Part shown: positions 33,962 to 43,179 of the stretch, piece by piece
Position numbering within the stretch: the first letter of the stretch is position 1
How the letters are laid out: every line of letters starts with the position of its first letter
Source: Clostridia bacterium
GTDB taxonomy: Bacteria; Bacillota; Clostridia; Lachnospirales; Cellulosilyticaceae
NCBI GenBank assembly: GCA_029239755.1
Contig: JARBUI010000018.1
Span: 1-64,000 of the forward strand
DNA length: 64,000 bases
Reading direction: 5' to 3'
The notes under the pieces: generated by a model
Database searches by the model: none
What the model saw: only the letters and a program-made list of their open reading frames with translations
What the model was told of the DNA's origin: nothing
Made by a program: the position numbers and the translations under genes

Positions 33962-34264
33962 ATGGAACAATACAATGCATCAATAGCTATTCAAGTTTTG
34001 CCAGCTGTAGAAGGAGAAGAGGTTATACGTGTGGTGGATGAGGTAATAGCCTATATTAAAAGTACAGGCCTTAATACATTTGTAGGACCATTTGAGACAA
34101 CAATCGAAGGCGACGTTGATACTCTAATGGATATTGTTAAGGAGTGTCAAAAGATATGTATTAGAGCAGGTGCACCCAGCGTAATGTCCTATGTAAAAAT
34201 AGCCTATAATCCTTCTGTGGGGGTATGGAGTATTGAGAAAAAAACTAAAAAGCATCACGAATAA
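33962..34264 (+). CDS. Thiamine-binding protein of the MTH1187/YkoF-like family
   Basis: A 100-residue ferredoxin-fold protein (DUF77 family; some members bind thiamine or HMP). Pattern: NASIAIQVLPAVEGEEVIRV, YIKSTGLNTFVGPFETTIEG and SYVKIAYNP. First gene after the TPP riboswitch. Likely a cytoplasmic binding protein or regulator for the pyrimidine precursor carried by the following transporter. Its 3' end overlaps the permease gene by about 32 bases. Confidence 0.88.
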   Translation: MEQYNASIAIQVLPAVEGEEVIRVVDEVIAYIKSTGLNTFVGPFETTIEGDVDTLMDIVKECQKICIRAGAPSVMSYVKIAYNPSVGVWSIEKKTKKHHE

Positions 34265-35000
34265 AGTTTATTCTCATGTATTACTCATAGTCATTTTTTT
34301 AATATGGTTAGGAGTTTCTGAGATGGGCCTCATACCTAAGTTTATGCTCCCCTCGCCGCTGGATGTAGTGAGGGCTTTAATGAAAGAGTTTTACGTGCTT
34401 TTAGGCCATACTTTAGTCTCCCTAAAAGAATCTTTTATAGGACTTACATTAAGTATGGTTTTTGCCTTCATCATGGCCATCACTATGGATAGGTATAAGT
34501 TAGTTCATAGAGCTGTCTACCCTTTATTTATTATCTCACAAACCATTCCAGTTATAGCTATAGCCCCTTTGCTTGTATTGTGGATGGGATATGGTATTGC
34601 ACCAAAAATCTTTCTTATTTTCTTAGTCTGCTTTTTCCCTATTGTTATTGCACTTTTAGAAGGATTTAAAGCAGCAGACCGAGATACCATAAGGCTTATG
34701 AGATCGATGGGAGCCACTCAAAATCAGATTTTAGTCCATATTAAATTCCCATGTGCTTTAGGAGGGCTTTTTGCAGGACTTAAGGTATCTGTTTCTTATG
34801 CTATTATAGGAGCAGTAATTGCAGAATGGCTAGGCGGGGATAAAGGCTTAGGCGTATATATGACAAGGGTAAGAAAGTCATACGCTTTTGATAAAATGTT
34901 TGCAGTGATATTACTTATAAGCATACTGAGTTTGCTGCTTATGAAAGGGGTCAGCTATATTGAAAGAAAAGTAACCCCTTGGAACAATATAAAAAATTAA
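34233..35000 (+). CDS. thiX: ABC transporter permease for thiamine precursor (ThiX-type)
   Basis: Permease of the SsuC/TauC class, 255 residues, six helices, EAA loop near 155 (LEGFKAADRDTIRLMRSMGA). The start is TTG 34233, inside the end of the previous gene and preceded by TGGAG; no ATG exists before the first helix. With ThiY and ThiZ it would import N-formyl-4-amino-5-aminomethyl-2-methylpyrimidine or HMP. Assignment rests on the TPP riboswitch and the ThiY-like neighbour. Confidence 0.85.
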   Translation: MRKKLKSITNKVYSHVLLIVIFLIWLGVSEMGLIPKFMLPSPLDVVRALMKEFYVLLGHTLVSLKESFIGLTLSMVFAFIMAITMDRYKLVHRAVYPLFIISQTIPVIAIAPLLVLWMGYGIAPKIFLIFLVCFFPIVIALLEGFKAADRDTIRLMRSMGATQNQILVHIKFPCALGGLFAGLKVSVSYAIIGAVIAEWLGGDKGLGVYMTRVRKSYAFDKMFAVILLISILSLLLMKGVSYIERKVTPWNNIKN

Positions 35001-35014
35001 AAGGAGATATAATC

Positions 35015-36019
35015 ATGAAGAAATTTTCAAGTATACTGCTTGCGGGACTTTTAGTACTGACAGGCTGCACCTCAGAAAAAGTGCCAGATAATAACACTGA
35101 TAATGCGGAAAATAATGCAGCCAAAAAGGTTACTGTTGTTCTTGACTGGACACCTAATACCAATCATACAGGGATGTATGTAGCTTTAGAAAAAGGTTAT
35201 TATAAAGACTTAGGTCTCGATGTAGAAATTGTTCAGCCACCCGAAGGGGGCGCTCTGCAGCTTGTAGCAGCTGATAAAGCGCAGTTTGCAGTAAGCTTTC
35301 AAGAAGAAATCGGGCCTGCAAGGTCTTCAAGCAGTCCGCTGCCAGTTGTAGCTGTGGCAAGTATTATTGATCATAATGTATCAGGGATTATCTCACTTAA
35401 GAAAACAGGAATAGAGTCTCCTAAAGACTTAGAAGGAAAAAGATATGCTTCTTGGGATACTCCTTTTGAGAAAGCAATTCTTACTGAAATAGTAGAAGGG
35501 GATGGGGGAGATTTTTCAAAGGTTAAACTCATACCTAATACTGTAACAGATGTTGTTACTGCTCTTCAAACAGATATAGATGCTGTGTGGATTTACTATG
35601 GATGGGATGGCGTTGCTGCTGAGTTAAAAGGTCTAGAAACTAATTACCTTTCATTTAGAGATATTAATCCAGTATTTGATTTTTACACACCTGTTTTGGC
35701 AGCAAGTGAAAAGTACTTACAGGAAAACGGTGATCAGGCTAAGAAGTTCTTAGAAGCAACCTCTAAAGGATATGAATATGCAATAGCAAATCCAGATGAA
35801 GCAGCAGAAATGCTTGTGAAAAACGCCCCTGAAGTAGATAGTGAACTTGCAAAGAAGAGTCAGGAGTTTTTAGCTAAGGAATATCAAGCAGAAAAAGATA
35901 AGTGGGGTACTATAGATGAAAGCCGCTGGGTTGCCTTCTATAGCTGGATGTATGAAAAAGGTCTTTTAGAAAAGGATTTAAAAGCAGAAGGATTTACTAA
36001 TGACTATTTGCCTGAATGA
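35015..36019 (+). CDS. thiY: NMT1/THI5-like substrate-binding lipoprotein (ThiY-type)
   Basis: A 334-residue extracytoplasmic binding protein. Lipoprotein signal MKKFSSILLAGLLVLTGC with the lipidated Cys18. The mature part begins with KVTVVLDWTPNTNHTGMYVA, the hallmark of the pyrimidine-binding NMT1/THI5/ThiY family, and carries SFQEEIGPARSSSSPLPVVA near 97. ATG 35015 has AAGGAG upstream; an in-frame ATG at 34979 lies within the permease gene. Delivers pyrimidine precursor to ThiX. Confidence 0.92.
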   Translation: MKKFSSILLAGLLVLTGCTSEKVPDNNTDNAENNAAKKVTVVLDWTPNTNHTGMYVALEKGYYKDLGLDVEIVQPPEGGALQLVAADKAQFAVSFQEEIGPARSSSSPLPVVAVASIIDHNVSGIISLKKTGIESPKDLEGKRYASWDTPFEKAILTEIVEGDGGDFSKVKLIPNTVTDVVTALQTDIDAVWIYYGWDGVAAELKGLETNYLSFRDINPVFDFYTPVLAASEKYLQENGDQAKKFLEATSKGYEYAIANPDEAAEMLVKNAPEVDSELAKKSQEFLAKEYQAEKDKWGTIDESRWVAFYSWMYEKGLLEKDLKAEGFTNDYLPE

Positions 36020-36029
36020 GGTTTAAAGA

Positions 36030-36788
36030 ATGATTAAACTAGAAACCAGAGGGATTTGTAAGGAGTATGACGACGCAAGAATTATAGAGGATATTAATGT
36101 GCAGGTTAATAATGAAGAAATCGTGGCCTTACTAGGTGTAAGCGGTGTGGGGAAGACCACATTATTTAACATTGTTTCAGGAGTTGAATCCCCTACAAAA
36201 GGTCAGGTGTTTTTAAAAGGAGAGGATATAACAGGTAAAACTGGAAGAATAAGTTACATGCAGCAAAAAGATTTGCTTATGCCCTATAAAACTATTTTAG
36301 ATAATGTTACCCTGCCGATGCTTATTAGGGGATATAGAAAAAAAGAAGCTAGAGAAGCAGCGAGTGACTACTTTAGAGTTTTTGGACTTGAAGGAACACA
36401 AGGGAAATATCCCATTCAGCTCTCAGGAGGAATGAAGCAAAGAGCTGCTTTTCTAAGATCCTATTTATTTTCTAAAGAAATGATGTTGTTAGATGAGCCT
36501 TTTAGTGCGCTGGATACTATTACTAAATCCAGCATGCATAGTTGGTACTTAAGGATTATGAGTCATGTTAAATCTTCAACTTTATTTATTACACATGATA
36601 TAGATGAAGCCATTTATCTGTCAGATAGAATTTATATTCTTACAGGCAGGCCCGGTAAGGTAACCAAAGAAATTATTATCGATTCAAAAAGAGAAAGAGC
36701 CGAGGATTTTACTACATCAGATACGTTTATCCACTATAAAAAGGTAATATTGGCGCATATTAAAGAAACAGGATATCCCTATGATTAG
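36030..36788 (+). CDS. thiZ: ABC transporter ATPase for thiamine precursor (ThiZ-type)
   Basis: ATPase subunit, 252 residues, SsuB/TauB class. Walker A GVSGVGKTT at 36-44, Q-loop YMQQKDLLM near 76, signature LSGGMKQRAAF near 134, Walker B MMLLDEPFSALD near 151 and the H-loop FITHDIDEA near 188. It starts ten bases after thiY and ends the TPP-controlled operon at a strong terminator overlapping its stop codon. Confidence 0.92.
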   Translation: MIKLETRGICKEYDDARIIEDINVQVNNEEIVALLGVSGVGKTTLFNIVSGVESPTKGQVFLKGEDITGKTGRISYMQQKDLLMPYKTILDNVTLPMLIRGYRKKEAREAASDYFRVFGLEGTQGKYPIQLSGGMKQRAAFLRSYLFSKEMMLLDEPFSALDTITKSSMHSWYLRIMSHVKSSTLFITHDIDEAIYLSDRIYILTGRPGKVTKEIIIDSKRERAEDFTTSDTFIHYKKVILAHIKETGYPYD

Positions 36789-36808
36789 TCATAGGGATAT
36801 CCTATTTT
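36771..36808 (+). terminator. Intrinsic terminator after thiZ
   Basis: A 14-bp perfect stem (36771-36784 with 36789-36802) that starts before the thiZ stop codon and is followed by TATTTTA. Confidence 0.75.
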
Positions 36809-36901
36809 ATGAATAAAATTTTAGTGATTAACACAGCCTATTGATGCAACGAAAAATCTTATCACATATTAAAAAAACATCAGCTAATAAGAAAAGAGGT
36901 G

Positions 36902-37042
36902 ATGAGTTTGACAGATGAAAACAGGCTTAATATTCCACAGCAAGGATCACAAAAAAGCAGAAAAAAGAGTGGATTAGATAAAGATCCTGGAACAAAAGAA
37001 ACAGATTTCAAAAAACATTGGAATCAAAAGGCAAAGCCTTAA
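36902..37042 (+). CDS. Small hydrophilic protein, unknown (46 residues)
   Basis: Lysine- and glutamine-rich small ORF (tail DFKKHWNQKAKP). AAGAGGTG precedes it; the likely start is TTG 36908, six bases after this site, with ATG 36902 abutting it. It has its own 3' terminator (37054-37087) and lies between two recognised genes, so it may be real. No family is recognised; the strongly charged, helix-poor composition resembles small spore or nucleic-acid-binding proteins, but that is guesswork. Confidence 0.4.
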   Translation: MSLTDENRLNIPQQGSQKSRKKSGLDKDPGTKETDFKKHWNQKAKP

Positions 37043-37053
37043 CCTAAAATAGA

Positions 37054-37087
37054 AAAAGGATTAGACGATAGTTCGTCTAATCCTTTT
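37054..37087. terminator. Bidirectional terminator
   Basis: A 15-bp stem with AAAAGGATTAGACGA (37054-37068) and its complement (37073-37087). Serves the small plus-strand ORF and the convergent c-di-GMP gene. Confidence 0.8.
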
Positions 37088-37092
37088 GTTTA

Positions 37093-39576
37093 TTATATGA
37101 TATCTTCGAGCAAGTCACTACTCATCCCTTGCTCTTCCAAAAGACCTAGGAATTCCTCTACAATAAATGGATCGAATTGTGTACCAGAACATCTTCGCAG
37201 TTCTGCAAGAGCATAATTCAGATCAGCAGCATCTTTGTAGACACGCCTATGAGTCATCACATCAAAAGAGTCAACTATATTAATAATCCTTGATAATAAG
37301 GGGATATGTTTTCCGATTAAGCCGTTTGGATAACCTGTTCCATCAAATCTTTCGTGGTGAGATAATATCTCATCTGAAATATGAGACAGCTCAGGAGTAG
37401 ATTTGGCAATTCTATAGCCAATTTCACTATGGGTTTTCATAATGTGCCATTCCTCAGCTGTAAGCTTGCCAGGCTTCATTAAAATGTGATCAGGTATTCC
37501 GATTTTACCTATGTCATGAAGCAGAGCTAAAAGCTCTAATTCATCTAATTTGTCCTGAGAGAGCTTAAGCCTTTTGCCTAGATTTAAACTGAGGTTTCTT
37601 ATACGCATAGTATGTTCTTCAGTCTCACTGTGCTTCTCATGAAGGGTTCTTGAAAGAGAACTGATAGTAGCATTTCTTGCACTTGTATCTTCAATGAGCT
37701 TGTTACGATACATACGGTTTTCAGCAAGACTCATAACAGCATTTGCATCAATGCTGCTTTCACTTTTTTCTGCATAGCCTAAAGAGATGCTGACTTTAAA
37801 ATGGAACTCAGTTACTAGGGAACATGCATCTCTTATTTTAGAAATTAGTTGAGACACATAGTTTTTGTCCTTATGTTTTACTAAGATAATAAATTCATCG
37901 CCGCCCCATCTAGAAATAATGTCATCAGATGCACAGTTTTCTTTAAGAATAGTACTTACAATAGAAAGAAGTTTATCGCCCTCTTTATGACCAAAAGCAT
38001 CATTGGTTAATTTTAAACCATTAAGATCTCCCATGATTATAAAATAGCGGCTGTTCTTATCTTTATCCAGTTCATCAAATTGTTCTTCCATGTACGCTCT
38101 GTTTTTAAGTCCTGTAAGTTTATCGGAGTAACTTAAAAATAAAATTTCTTCTTCATGGACTTTTCTTGCTGTTATATTAGTTAAAGTACTGACTAATCTT
38201 AGTGGATAGCCAGAGGCATCTTTTTGAGTGATTTTACCTCGTTCTAAAACCCATGTCGTTTCACCAGATTCCCTAACTAGGGGGTATTCATACTGGAAGT
38301 AATCAGATTTTTGATTGAGTATCCCTGCGTAAGCTTGTTTGATGTATTCGTAGTAGTCAGGGTGAACTTTAGACATATATTCACCATATAGTGAATGGCC
38401 GTCTTCACTAGTATACCCAATCATCGATTTCCATTCAGGACTGATATACAGTTCCTCTTTTGAGATATCAAACTCCACGTAGCCATCACTAGTAGCTTCC
38501 ATGATGATTCTAAATCTTTCACTCATCTCCCTAATATCTTTATAAGCAGAGTTAAGCTGTGACAACATTTTGTTAGCAGCATTAGCAAGCGTACAGAACT
38601 CATCTGTGCCGGGCATAGAAATCGACAGAGAAGTATCCTTTGTAGTGGCAACGGTATTCATAAAGTTATAAAGCATTAATAACCTATTCAAAATATATTT
38701 ATAGATAACAGCTAAAATAATAAAGCTAATAAATAGTATAGTAAGTACAAATCCAATAAGGAAAAACTTAAAGTAGTAAAATACATCTTTATAGTTACTG
38801 TTTTCTTTTGTTACGGAAAGAATGATGTTACTATCTCCAGTTATATCGCATATACTTTGAGATGCTTTTAATAATGATTTATATTGATGATTCCTTATAG
38901 AAGAACTTAAAGTATTAGTTTTTTCATGGCTTTTAAAATTTTGAGTAGTATATTCGCTAAACTCTAGAGTAACTCCTGTTACGTTTTGTATATAATCTAA
39001 TAATTCGTTGTCAACGCTGCGAATCATTATCAGTGAGCCATTGCTTGCTGAGAGTTCATCTGAAGTAGTTATAGGAGCAACGGATACTAAAAAAGCTTTA
39101 GTCTCAGCTAGCAATATCCCAGATTTAACATCATGTATATCACTTGATGATATTACTTTGCTAAGGCTCTCCTTATTTGAGAATAATTTCCTATTTATGC
39201 TGTCTATGAGCTCTTTATCTAATTCTGAGTGCTCGCTGTAGATAATATGCCCCTTGTCATCTAAAAAAATAATTAGTTTTAGATTTAGAGTTTCTAAGCT
39301 ATTATATTGTAAGTTTGATGCAATATATTCAAGATTAGAATCTTTTATAAAGTAGAACGTATCATCCCAATGGGCCCAGTCTGTGACAGTTACTTCCAAG
39401 TTATCTTTTTCTTTATTTAGCATTTGGTTAATGATTTCAAAGCTTTTATTAATTTGATATTCCTCAGTATCATTAATATATCCAAAATAGGCAATATGAA
39501 ATATTAAATAAGTTAAAGATATAATTAAAATCGTACTAATAACAGCTATAATCAAAGTTTTATATTTAATATTCAT
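37093..39576 (-). CDS. CHASE4-PAS-GGDEF-HD-GYP c-di-GMP signalling protein (paralog 2)
   Basis: An 827-residue paralog of the 31.1-33.6 kb protein with the same order: TM1, CHASE4 (DWAHWDDTF near 68), TM2 (about 268-290), PAS, intact WGGDEF near 557, and HD-GYP with HDIGKIGIPDHIL near 688 and HHERFDGTGYPNG near 743. Cytoplasmic halves are more alike than the sensors, so the two probably see different ligands. ATG 39576 follows GGGGGAGG. It lies 30 bases after the chemoreceptor gene, making a tetR-mcp-c-di-GMP unit. Confidence 0.93.
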   Translation of the reverse strand: MNIKYKTLIIAVISTILIISLTYLIFHIAYFGYINDTEEYQINKSFEIINQMLNKEKDNLEVTVTDWAHWDDTFYFIKDSNLEYIASNLQYNSLETLNLKLIIFLDDKGHIIYSEHSELDKELIDSINRKLFSNKESLSKVISSSDIHDVKSGILLAETKAFLVSVAPITTSDELSASNGSLIMIRSVDNELLDYIQNVTGVTLEFSEYTTQNFKSHEKTNTLSSSIRNHQYKSLLKASQSICDITGDSNIILSVTKENSNYKDVFYYFKFFLIGFVLTILFISFIILAVIYKYILNRLLMLYNFMNTVATTKDTSLSISMPGTDEFCTLANAANKMLSQLNSAYKDIREMSERFRIIMEATSDGYVEFDISKEELYISPEWKSMIGYTSEDGHSLYGEYMSKVHPDYYEYIKQAYAGILNQKSDYFQYEYPLVRESGETTWVLERGKITQKDASGYPLRLVSTLTNITARKVHEEEILFLSYSDKLTGLKNRAYMEEQFDELDKDKNSRYFIIMGDLNGLKLTNDAFGHKEGDKLLSIVSTILKENCASDDIISRWGGDEFIILVKHKDKNYVSQLISKIRDACSLVTEFHFKVSISLGYAEKSESSIDANAVMSLAENRMYRNKLIEDTSARNATISSLSRTLHEKHSETEEHTMRIRNLSLNLGKRLKLSQDKLDELELLALLHDIGKIGIPDHILMKPGKLTAEEWHIMKTHSEIGYRIAKSTPELSHISDEILSHHERFDGTGYPNGLIGKHIPLLSRIINIVDSFDVMTHRRVYKDAADLNYALAELRRCSGTQFDPFIVEEFLGLLEEQGMSSDLLEDII

Positions 39577-39606
39577 AGTTACCTCCCCCATGAAGCTACT
39601 CAAATC

Positions 39607-41301
39607 CTATATTTTAAACTCGCTAACCTCATTTACTAATTGATTAGAACTTTCTTTTGTAAGTTTTGCCTGCAATACTAAAGTATTAACGCTTTGTACT
39701 ATTTCAGCAGATGTTTGTGCAATATGCGTTGCCCCCTCAGCACCATCACTTGCGGCACAATTAATCTCATCAATAGTTTGTACAATATTTTTGATTGAAT
39801 CACTTAATCCATTCATTGTACTTGAAAAGTCTGCAACAAGGTTTTCAATGAAAACAGCATCAGAATTATATTGCTCTCCCGTTTCAACAAGGGTTTTATA
39901 ATCCTGAACAACAGTATCATCCATAAACTGCAGCATGTTTCTAGAGTCTAAGACTAAGCTGTCTACTGACTCAATAGCCTCACTTGTTATTTTTTGTATC
40001 TGAGCAGCAGCCTCTTTTGAAACATCTGCTAAGTGTTTAACTTCTAGAGCAACAACAGAAAAACCCTTGCCGGCTTCCCCAGCTCTGGCGGCTTCAATTG
40101 CTGCGTTAAGTGCCAATAAATTTGTTTGATAAGCAATATTAAGGATTGTGTCTGATAAAATTTTTATTTGCTCAATAGATTTTGATTTCTCTATAGACTG
40201 CATCACACTTTTATATGTATCATTATAAACACTTTGTGCAATGTTTTGAGAAGTAATTGCTTTTATTTTTAGCTCTTCTGCCCGTTGTTTGATTTTTTTT
40301 GCTGCTTCTTGGCTGTCTTTGGACAGATTAGCTGTATTTTGAGCAGATGCTTCAATTGTAACAGCAGTTTCATTCATCTCATGAGCAGATGCTGCCGTTT
40401 GCTCAAGTCCAGCAGATAACTGCTCTGTTGTAGCAGAAATGCTTTCAATATCAATGTGGAGCTTTTCTAATTGAAGATTTGTATGATTAACATTTTCTTC
40501 AATGCTGCTAGTTCCTTTTACAACGTCTTTTACAATACTCTTTATACCTTCTTGCATGCTTTCGATAGATTTGCCTATGTACCCGATTTCATCTTTTCTT
40601 TTTAAAACCTTGTCATTCATCTTGATACTAAAATCGCCGGATGCAAAGAAGGTGATATCTTTCTGCAATACCTCTAGATCCTTAGTAATATATTTAGCAA
40701 TAGCAAGAGCAATAAAAACACCAATAAAAATCATAGCTAAGCTAAGGCTAATGAGAGACAAAGCCAGTTTAATAAACTCATTTAATACTTCCTTGTAAGA
40801 AATACCAACAAACCACATACCGATGATAGTACCATTTTTATCTTTTAAAGGCGTATAGTGAGCCTCAACATCAATTCCGCTTATCATAACTTCACCATTA
40901 TAATCATCGCCATCTTTTAAGACAGCTGCAATAACATTTTCAGAAGCCTTTGTACCAATACTTCTTTGGCCGTCTGTACCTATAATATTTGTGGATACCC
41001 TAGTGTCATTCATAAATAAAGTAGCATACATATTTGTAGCTTCCTTCATTTCATCAACTACTGTAAAGTCATCATTTATCACTGCATTGCCCTTATAAAG
41101 TTTGCCTTCTTCTATTTTCCAATCACCAGGATAGTGTTTATCTATAAGAAGCAGACCTAAATTAGAGCTTGATTCAAGTTCTTTTTGTATATTCATACTT
41201 AAGATATCACTTGTCTTCATGTAAACAAAAATACCAAGAATGGCAGAAAACATAACAAGCACTAAAAAAATGATAAGACATATTTTCCATTTTAGTTTCA
41301 T
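39607..41301 (-). CDS. Methyl-accepting chemotaxis protein with Cache sensor
   Basis: A 564-residue membrane chemoreceptor. TM1 (7-28), a periplasm-type Cache_3/Cache_2 sensor (30-180, with [12 protein letters not shown] and [13 protein letters not shown]), TM2 (185-207), HAMP (208-262) and a C-terminal signalling domain whose hairpin tip reads [20 protein letters not shown] near 430. Start at 41301 after GGAGGG; upstream in-frame starts overlap tetR. Co-transcription with a c-di-GMP enzyme suggests coupling of taxis and the motile-sessile switch. Confidence 0.9.
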   Translation of the reverse strand: MKLKWKICLIIFLVLVMFSAILGIFVYMKTSDILSMNIQKELESSSNLGLLLIDKHYPGDWKIEEGKLYKGNAVINDDFTVVDEMKEATNMYATLFMNDTRVSTNIIGTDGQRSIGTKASENVIAAVLKDGDDYNGEVMISGIDVEAHYTPLKDKNGTIIGMWFVGISYKEVLNEFIKLALSLISLSLAMIFIGVFIALAIAKYITKDLEVLQKDITFFASGDFSIKMNDKVLKRKDEIGYIGKSIESMQEGIKSIVKDVVKGTSSIEENVNHTNLQLEKLHIDIESISATTEQLSAGLEQTAASAHEMNETAVTIEASAQNTANLSKDSQEAAKKIKQRAEELKIKAITSQNIAQSVYNDTYKSVMQSIEKSKSIEQIKILSDTILNIAYQTNLLALNAAIEAARAGEAGKGFSVVALEVKHLADVSKEAAAQIQKITSEAIESVDSLVLDSRNMLQFMDDTVVQDYKTLVETGEQYNSDAVFIENLVADFSSTMNGLSDSIKNIVQTIDEINCAASDGAEGATHIAQTSAEIVQSVNTLVLQAKLTKESSNQLVNEVSEFKI

Positions 41302-41340
41302 AGTATATCCCTCCATTATGTAGATATATATATAAACAAA

Positions 41341-41354
41341 CGAATAATCGTTCG
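41341..41354. promoter_or_regulatory. Possible TetR operator
   Basis: Interrupted palindrome CGAA-N6-TTCG in the 68-base gap between tetR and the chemoreceptor gene. Position and symmetry would suit the adjacent TetR-type protein, but no second copy was found upstream of tetR. Confidence 0.3.
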
Positions 41355-41369
41355 CAATAGGTAAAAAAA

Positions 41370-41960
41370 TTATTTGGAGATCCCTTTCCAAAAGACATGC
41401 CACAGCGCATCAATATAATGATGACTGAGGTTAATGCTATACATTAAATACTGCTCTAAGTAGGCAATGATGATGCCGATATAAGAAGAACATAAATCAT
41501 TAGTGTCGGTCTCAGCAATAATGTTCAGTCTCTGCAGTTCGGTAAAGTATTTGCCAAAATACTGAAAAGCAATATCAGTATCCAGTGGATTTTTAATTTT
41601 AATTTTATCTAGCATACTCTTATCTTTGATAAAGAAGGTGGCTTGCTTTAAGAATAAGTAATCACTAGGGTTATCTATAAAATGATTAATTATTGTAATA
41701 TAGTAGGTATACAAAATGATCCCAGGATCAGTAAGCACCTTATTTTTAATTTTTATTTCAATATCAGCAACACTTGAAAAAGTATTCACAACACATTGGT
41801 TCCATATCCCTATAAAAAGCTCATCCTTATTTGTAATATGAGAATAAACAGATGAAGGTTTGAGACCCGATGCACTGGCAATTTCTTTAATAGTAGTGCC
41901 ATCGAATCCTTTTTCTGAGAATAATTTTAAAGCTGCATTTTTTATATTATCATAAGGCAT
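41370..41960 (-). CDS. TetR/AcrR family transcriptional regulator
   Basis: A 196-residue regulator. N-terminal helix-turn-helix: [20 protein letters not shown] then [20 protein letters not shown] (residues 5-44). The C-terminal ligand domain is not conserved enough to name a ligand. ATG 41960 has AGGA at nine bases; GTG 41969 is too close to it. It is the first gene of a unit with the chemoreceptor and c-di-GMP genes and carries the 23-nt shared motif in front. Confidence 0.88.
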   Translation of the reverse strand: MPYDNIKNAALKLFSEKGFDGTTIKEIASASGLKPSSVYSHITNKDELFIGIWNQCVVNTFSSVADIEIKIKNKVLTDPGIILYTYYITIINHFIDNPSDYLFLKQATFFIKDKSMLDKIKIKNPLDTDIAFQYFGKYFTELQRLNIIAETDTNDLCSSYIGIIIAYLEQYLMYSINLSHHYIDALWHVFWKGISK

Positions 41961-42043
41961 TTGGAACACATCCTATTCTAAATTGAAGTCTTTGGAGCGA
42001 GTGCAATGATGTGAAAAGATTTAATATAGGTTGTAACCCTTAT

Positions 42044-42066
42044 ATTATACTACAATTATTGGAAAT
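42044..42066 (-). promoter_or_regulatory. Shared 23-nt motif with -10 box, copy 2
   Basis: Matches 33677-33699 at 21 of 23 positions, in the same orientation, about 84 bases before the tetR start. Contains TATAAT on the minus strand. Confidence 0.6.
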
Positions 42067-42156
42067 TCAATATGACTTGTTAAAAAAAACTCCCTTTATT
42101 GTAGAAATTTAGCATTTTTTATCAGTAAATTTTTATAGATGACAATGATAAACAAT

Positions 42157-42199
42157 AAAAAAAGATCTAAGCATATACTAAAAGCTTAAATCTTTTTTA
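42157..42199 (-). terminator. Intrinsic terminator after thiT
   Basis: Minus-strand AAAAAAGATTTAAGC pairs with GCTTAGATCTTTTTT (one G-U), 40 bases past the thiT stop. Confidence 0.7.
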
Positions 42200-42240
42200 T
42201 TAATTTGATTTTATGTGTATGACTAACTACTATGTTTTAC

Positions 42241-42915
42241 CTAAAATCGTTTAGCAGCATTAGTCTTAAGTATGCTGTAAATAGGAGTAGAGACTAGTAG
42301 AGCTGAAAGAATTAAGGTGATAATAAGCTCGGGGATAATATAAGAACCATTATAAACAAGAGAATACATGATGGCACTCTGTCCTTCAGGAGCTGAATCA
42401 GCAAAGAATATAACACCGGATAAGAAGTGCATAAGGCCTCTGCCTAGTATTGCAATAGATACAGCAGCACAGGTTCTGATTTTTAGATTTTTTAAGAAAC
42501 TTGGAGCAAGTCCAGCAAGTCCTAAAAAGCCATAAGCCAAAGGATAGTCAAAGAGTAATTGAGCCCAGTTAAGTACCCATGCATCTTGAATAAGCTGCAG
42601 AAGGCCGTAGGCTGTTCCTGCTATTATGCCAGGGATGGTACCAAATACCATGGCATATAAAATGATAGGAAACATACTGGCAAGTGTAATAGAGCCACCT
42701 TGAGGCATCTTATAAATTCTTATGTAAGATAAAATAAAGGCAATAGCAATACACATTCCCCCATAGACTAACTTTTTTGTAGTTAATACAGAAGAACTTT
42801 TGCTATTCTTGTTTGCTGTTACGACTAATCCAAGGACGGATAATACAACAATTACTCCGAGGATCACCCAAACCATGGGACTAACTTCTAATAATTTACC
42901 AAAAACTTCCTGCAT
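42241..42915 (-). CDS. thiT: Thiamine transporter ThiT (ECF S-component)
   Basis: A 224-residue membrane protein of the ECF thiamine-binding family (YuaJ/ThiT). An extra N-terminal helix (14-34) precedes the core. The diagnostic stretch is SYIRIYKMPQGGSITLASMF near 85-104, followed by FGTIPGIIAGTAYGLLQ and VLNWAQLLFDYPLAYG. It would dock on a shared EcfAA'T module encoded elsewhere. ATG 42915 is eight bases after AAAGGGG. A TPP riboswitch in its leader confirms the substrate class. Confidence 0.95.
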   Translation of the reverse strand: MQEVFGKLLEVSPMVWVILGVIVVLSVLGLVVTANKNSKSSSVLTTKKLVYGGMCIAIAFILSYIRIYKMPQGGSITLASMFPIILYAMVFGTIPGIIAGTAYGLLQLIQDAWVLNWAQLLFDYPLAYGFLGLAGLAPSFLKNLKIRTCAAVSIAILGRGLMHFLSGVIFFADSAPEGQSAIMYSLVYNGSYIIPELIITLILSALLVSTPIYSILKTNAAKRF

Positions 42916-43021
42916 CGAAAAAACCCCTTTCAAAGATTAATTTAGCTTTGCTAGGGGCATAAAAGTGCGATAAAATAAAGATTACCTTACGAATGTGTAG
43001 GCAATAGGTAATGATATCACA

Positions 43022-43108
43022 TTCATTCCTTGCAGCAGCATTATCTGTAAACAAGTTATGAGGGTCTGCACTGTGTGTACACTCTCAGCTAAAAGCTCCC
43101 CTAGAAAA
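43022..43108 (-). promoter_or_regulatory. TPP riboswitch of thiT
   Basis: On the minus strand AGGGGAGC, GCTGAGAG, GACCCT, ACTTG, CAGATAATGCTG and GCAAGGAA follow in order, matching the THI box with small deviations. Downstream CCCCTAG (42951-42957) complements both the aptamer's 5' CTAGGGG (43098-43104) and the thiT Shine-Dalgarno GGGG (42924-42927), pointing to translational control. Confidence 0.9.
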
Positions 43109-43129
43109 AATATTAAATTGCTATAAAAA

Positions 43130-43158
43130 ATTATAGTCTATTACTAATTGATTGTCAA
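43130..43158 (-). promoter_or_regulatory. Promoter of thiT
   Basis: Consensus TTGACA, 17-base spacer, TATAAT on the minus strand. Its -35 box overlaps the -35 box of the divergent lacI-type promoter. Confidence 0.85.
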
Positions 43159-43179
43159 ACGCTATAAATCGGGTATAAT
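43152..43179 (+). promoter_or_regulatory. Promoter of the LacI-type regulator
   Basis: TTGTCA (43152-43157), 16-base spacer, TATAAT (43174-43179). Shares -35 bases with the opposing thiT promoter. Confidence 0.7.

Noticed and set aside
31131..39576. The two CHASE4 proteins as a tandem duplication made by a mobile element
   Set aside because: A four-gene TPP operon lies between them and no inverted repeats or transposase genes flank either copy; sensor domains have diverged, so the duplication is old.
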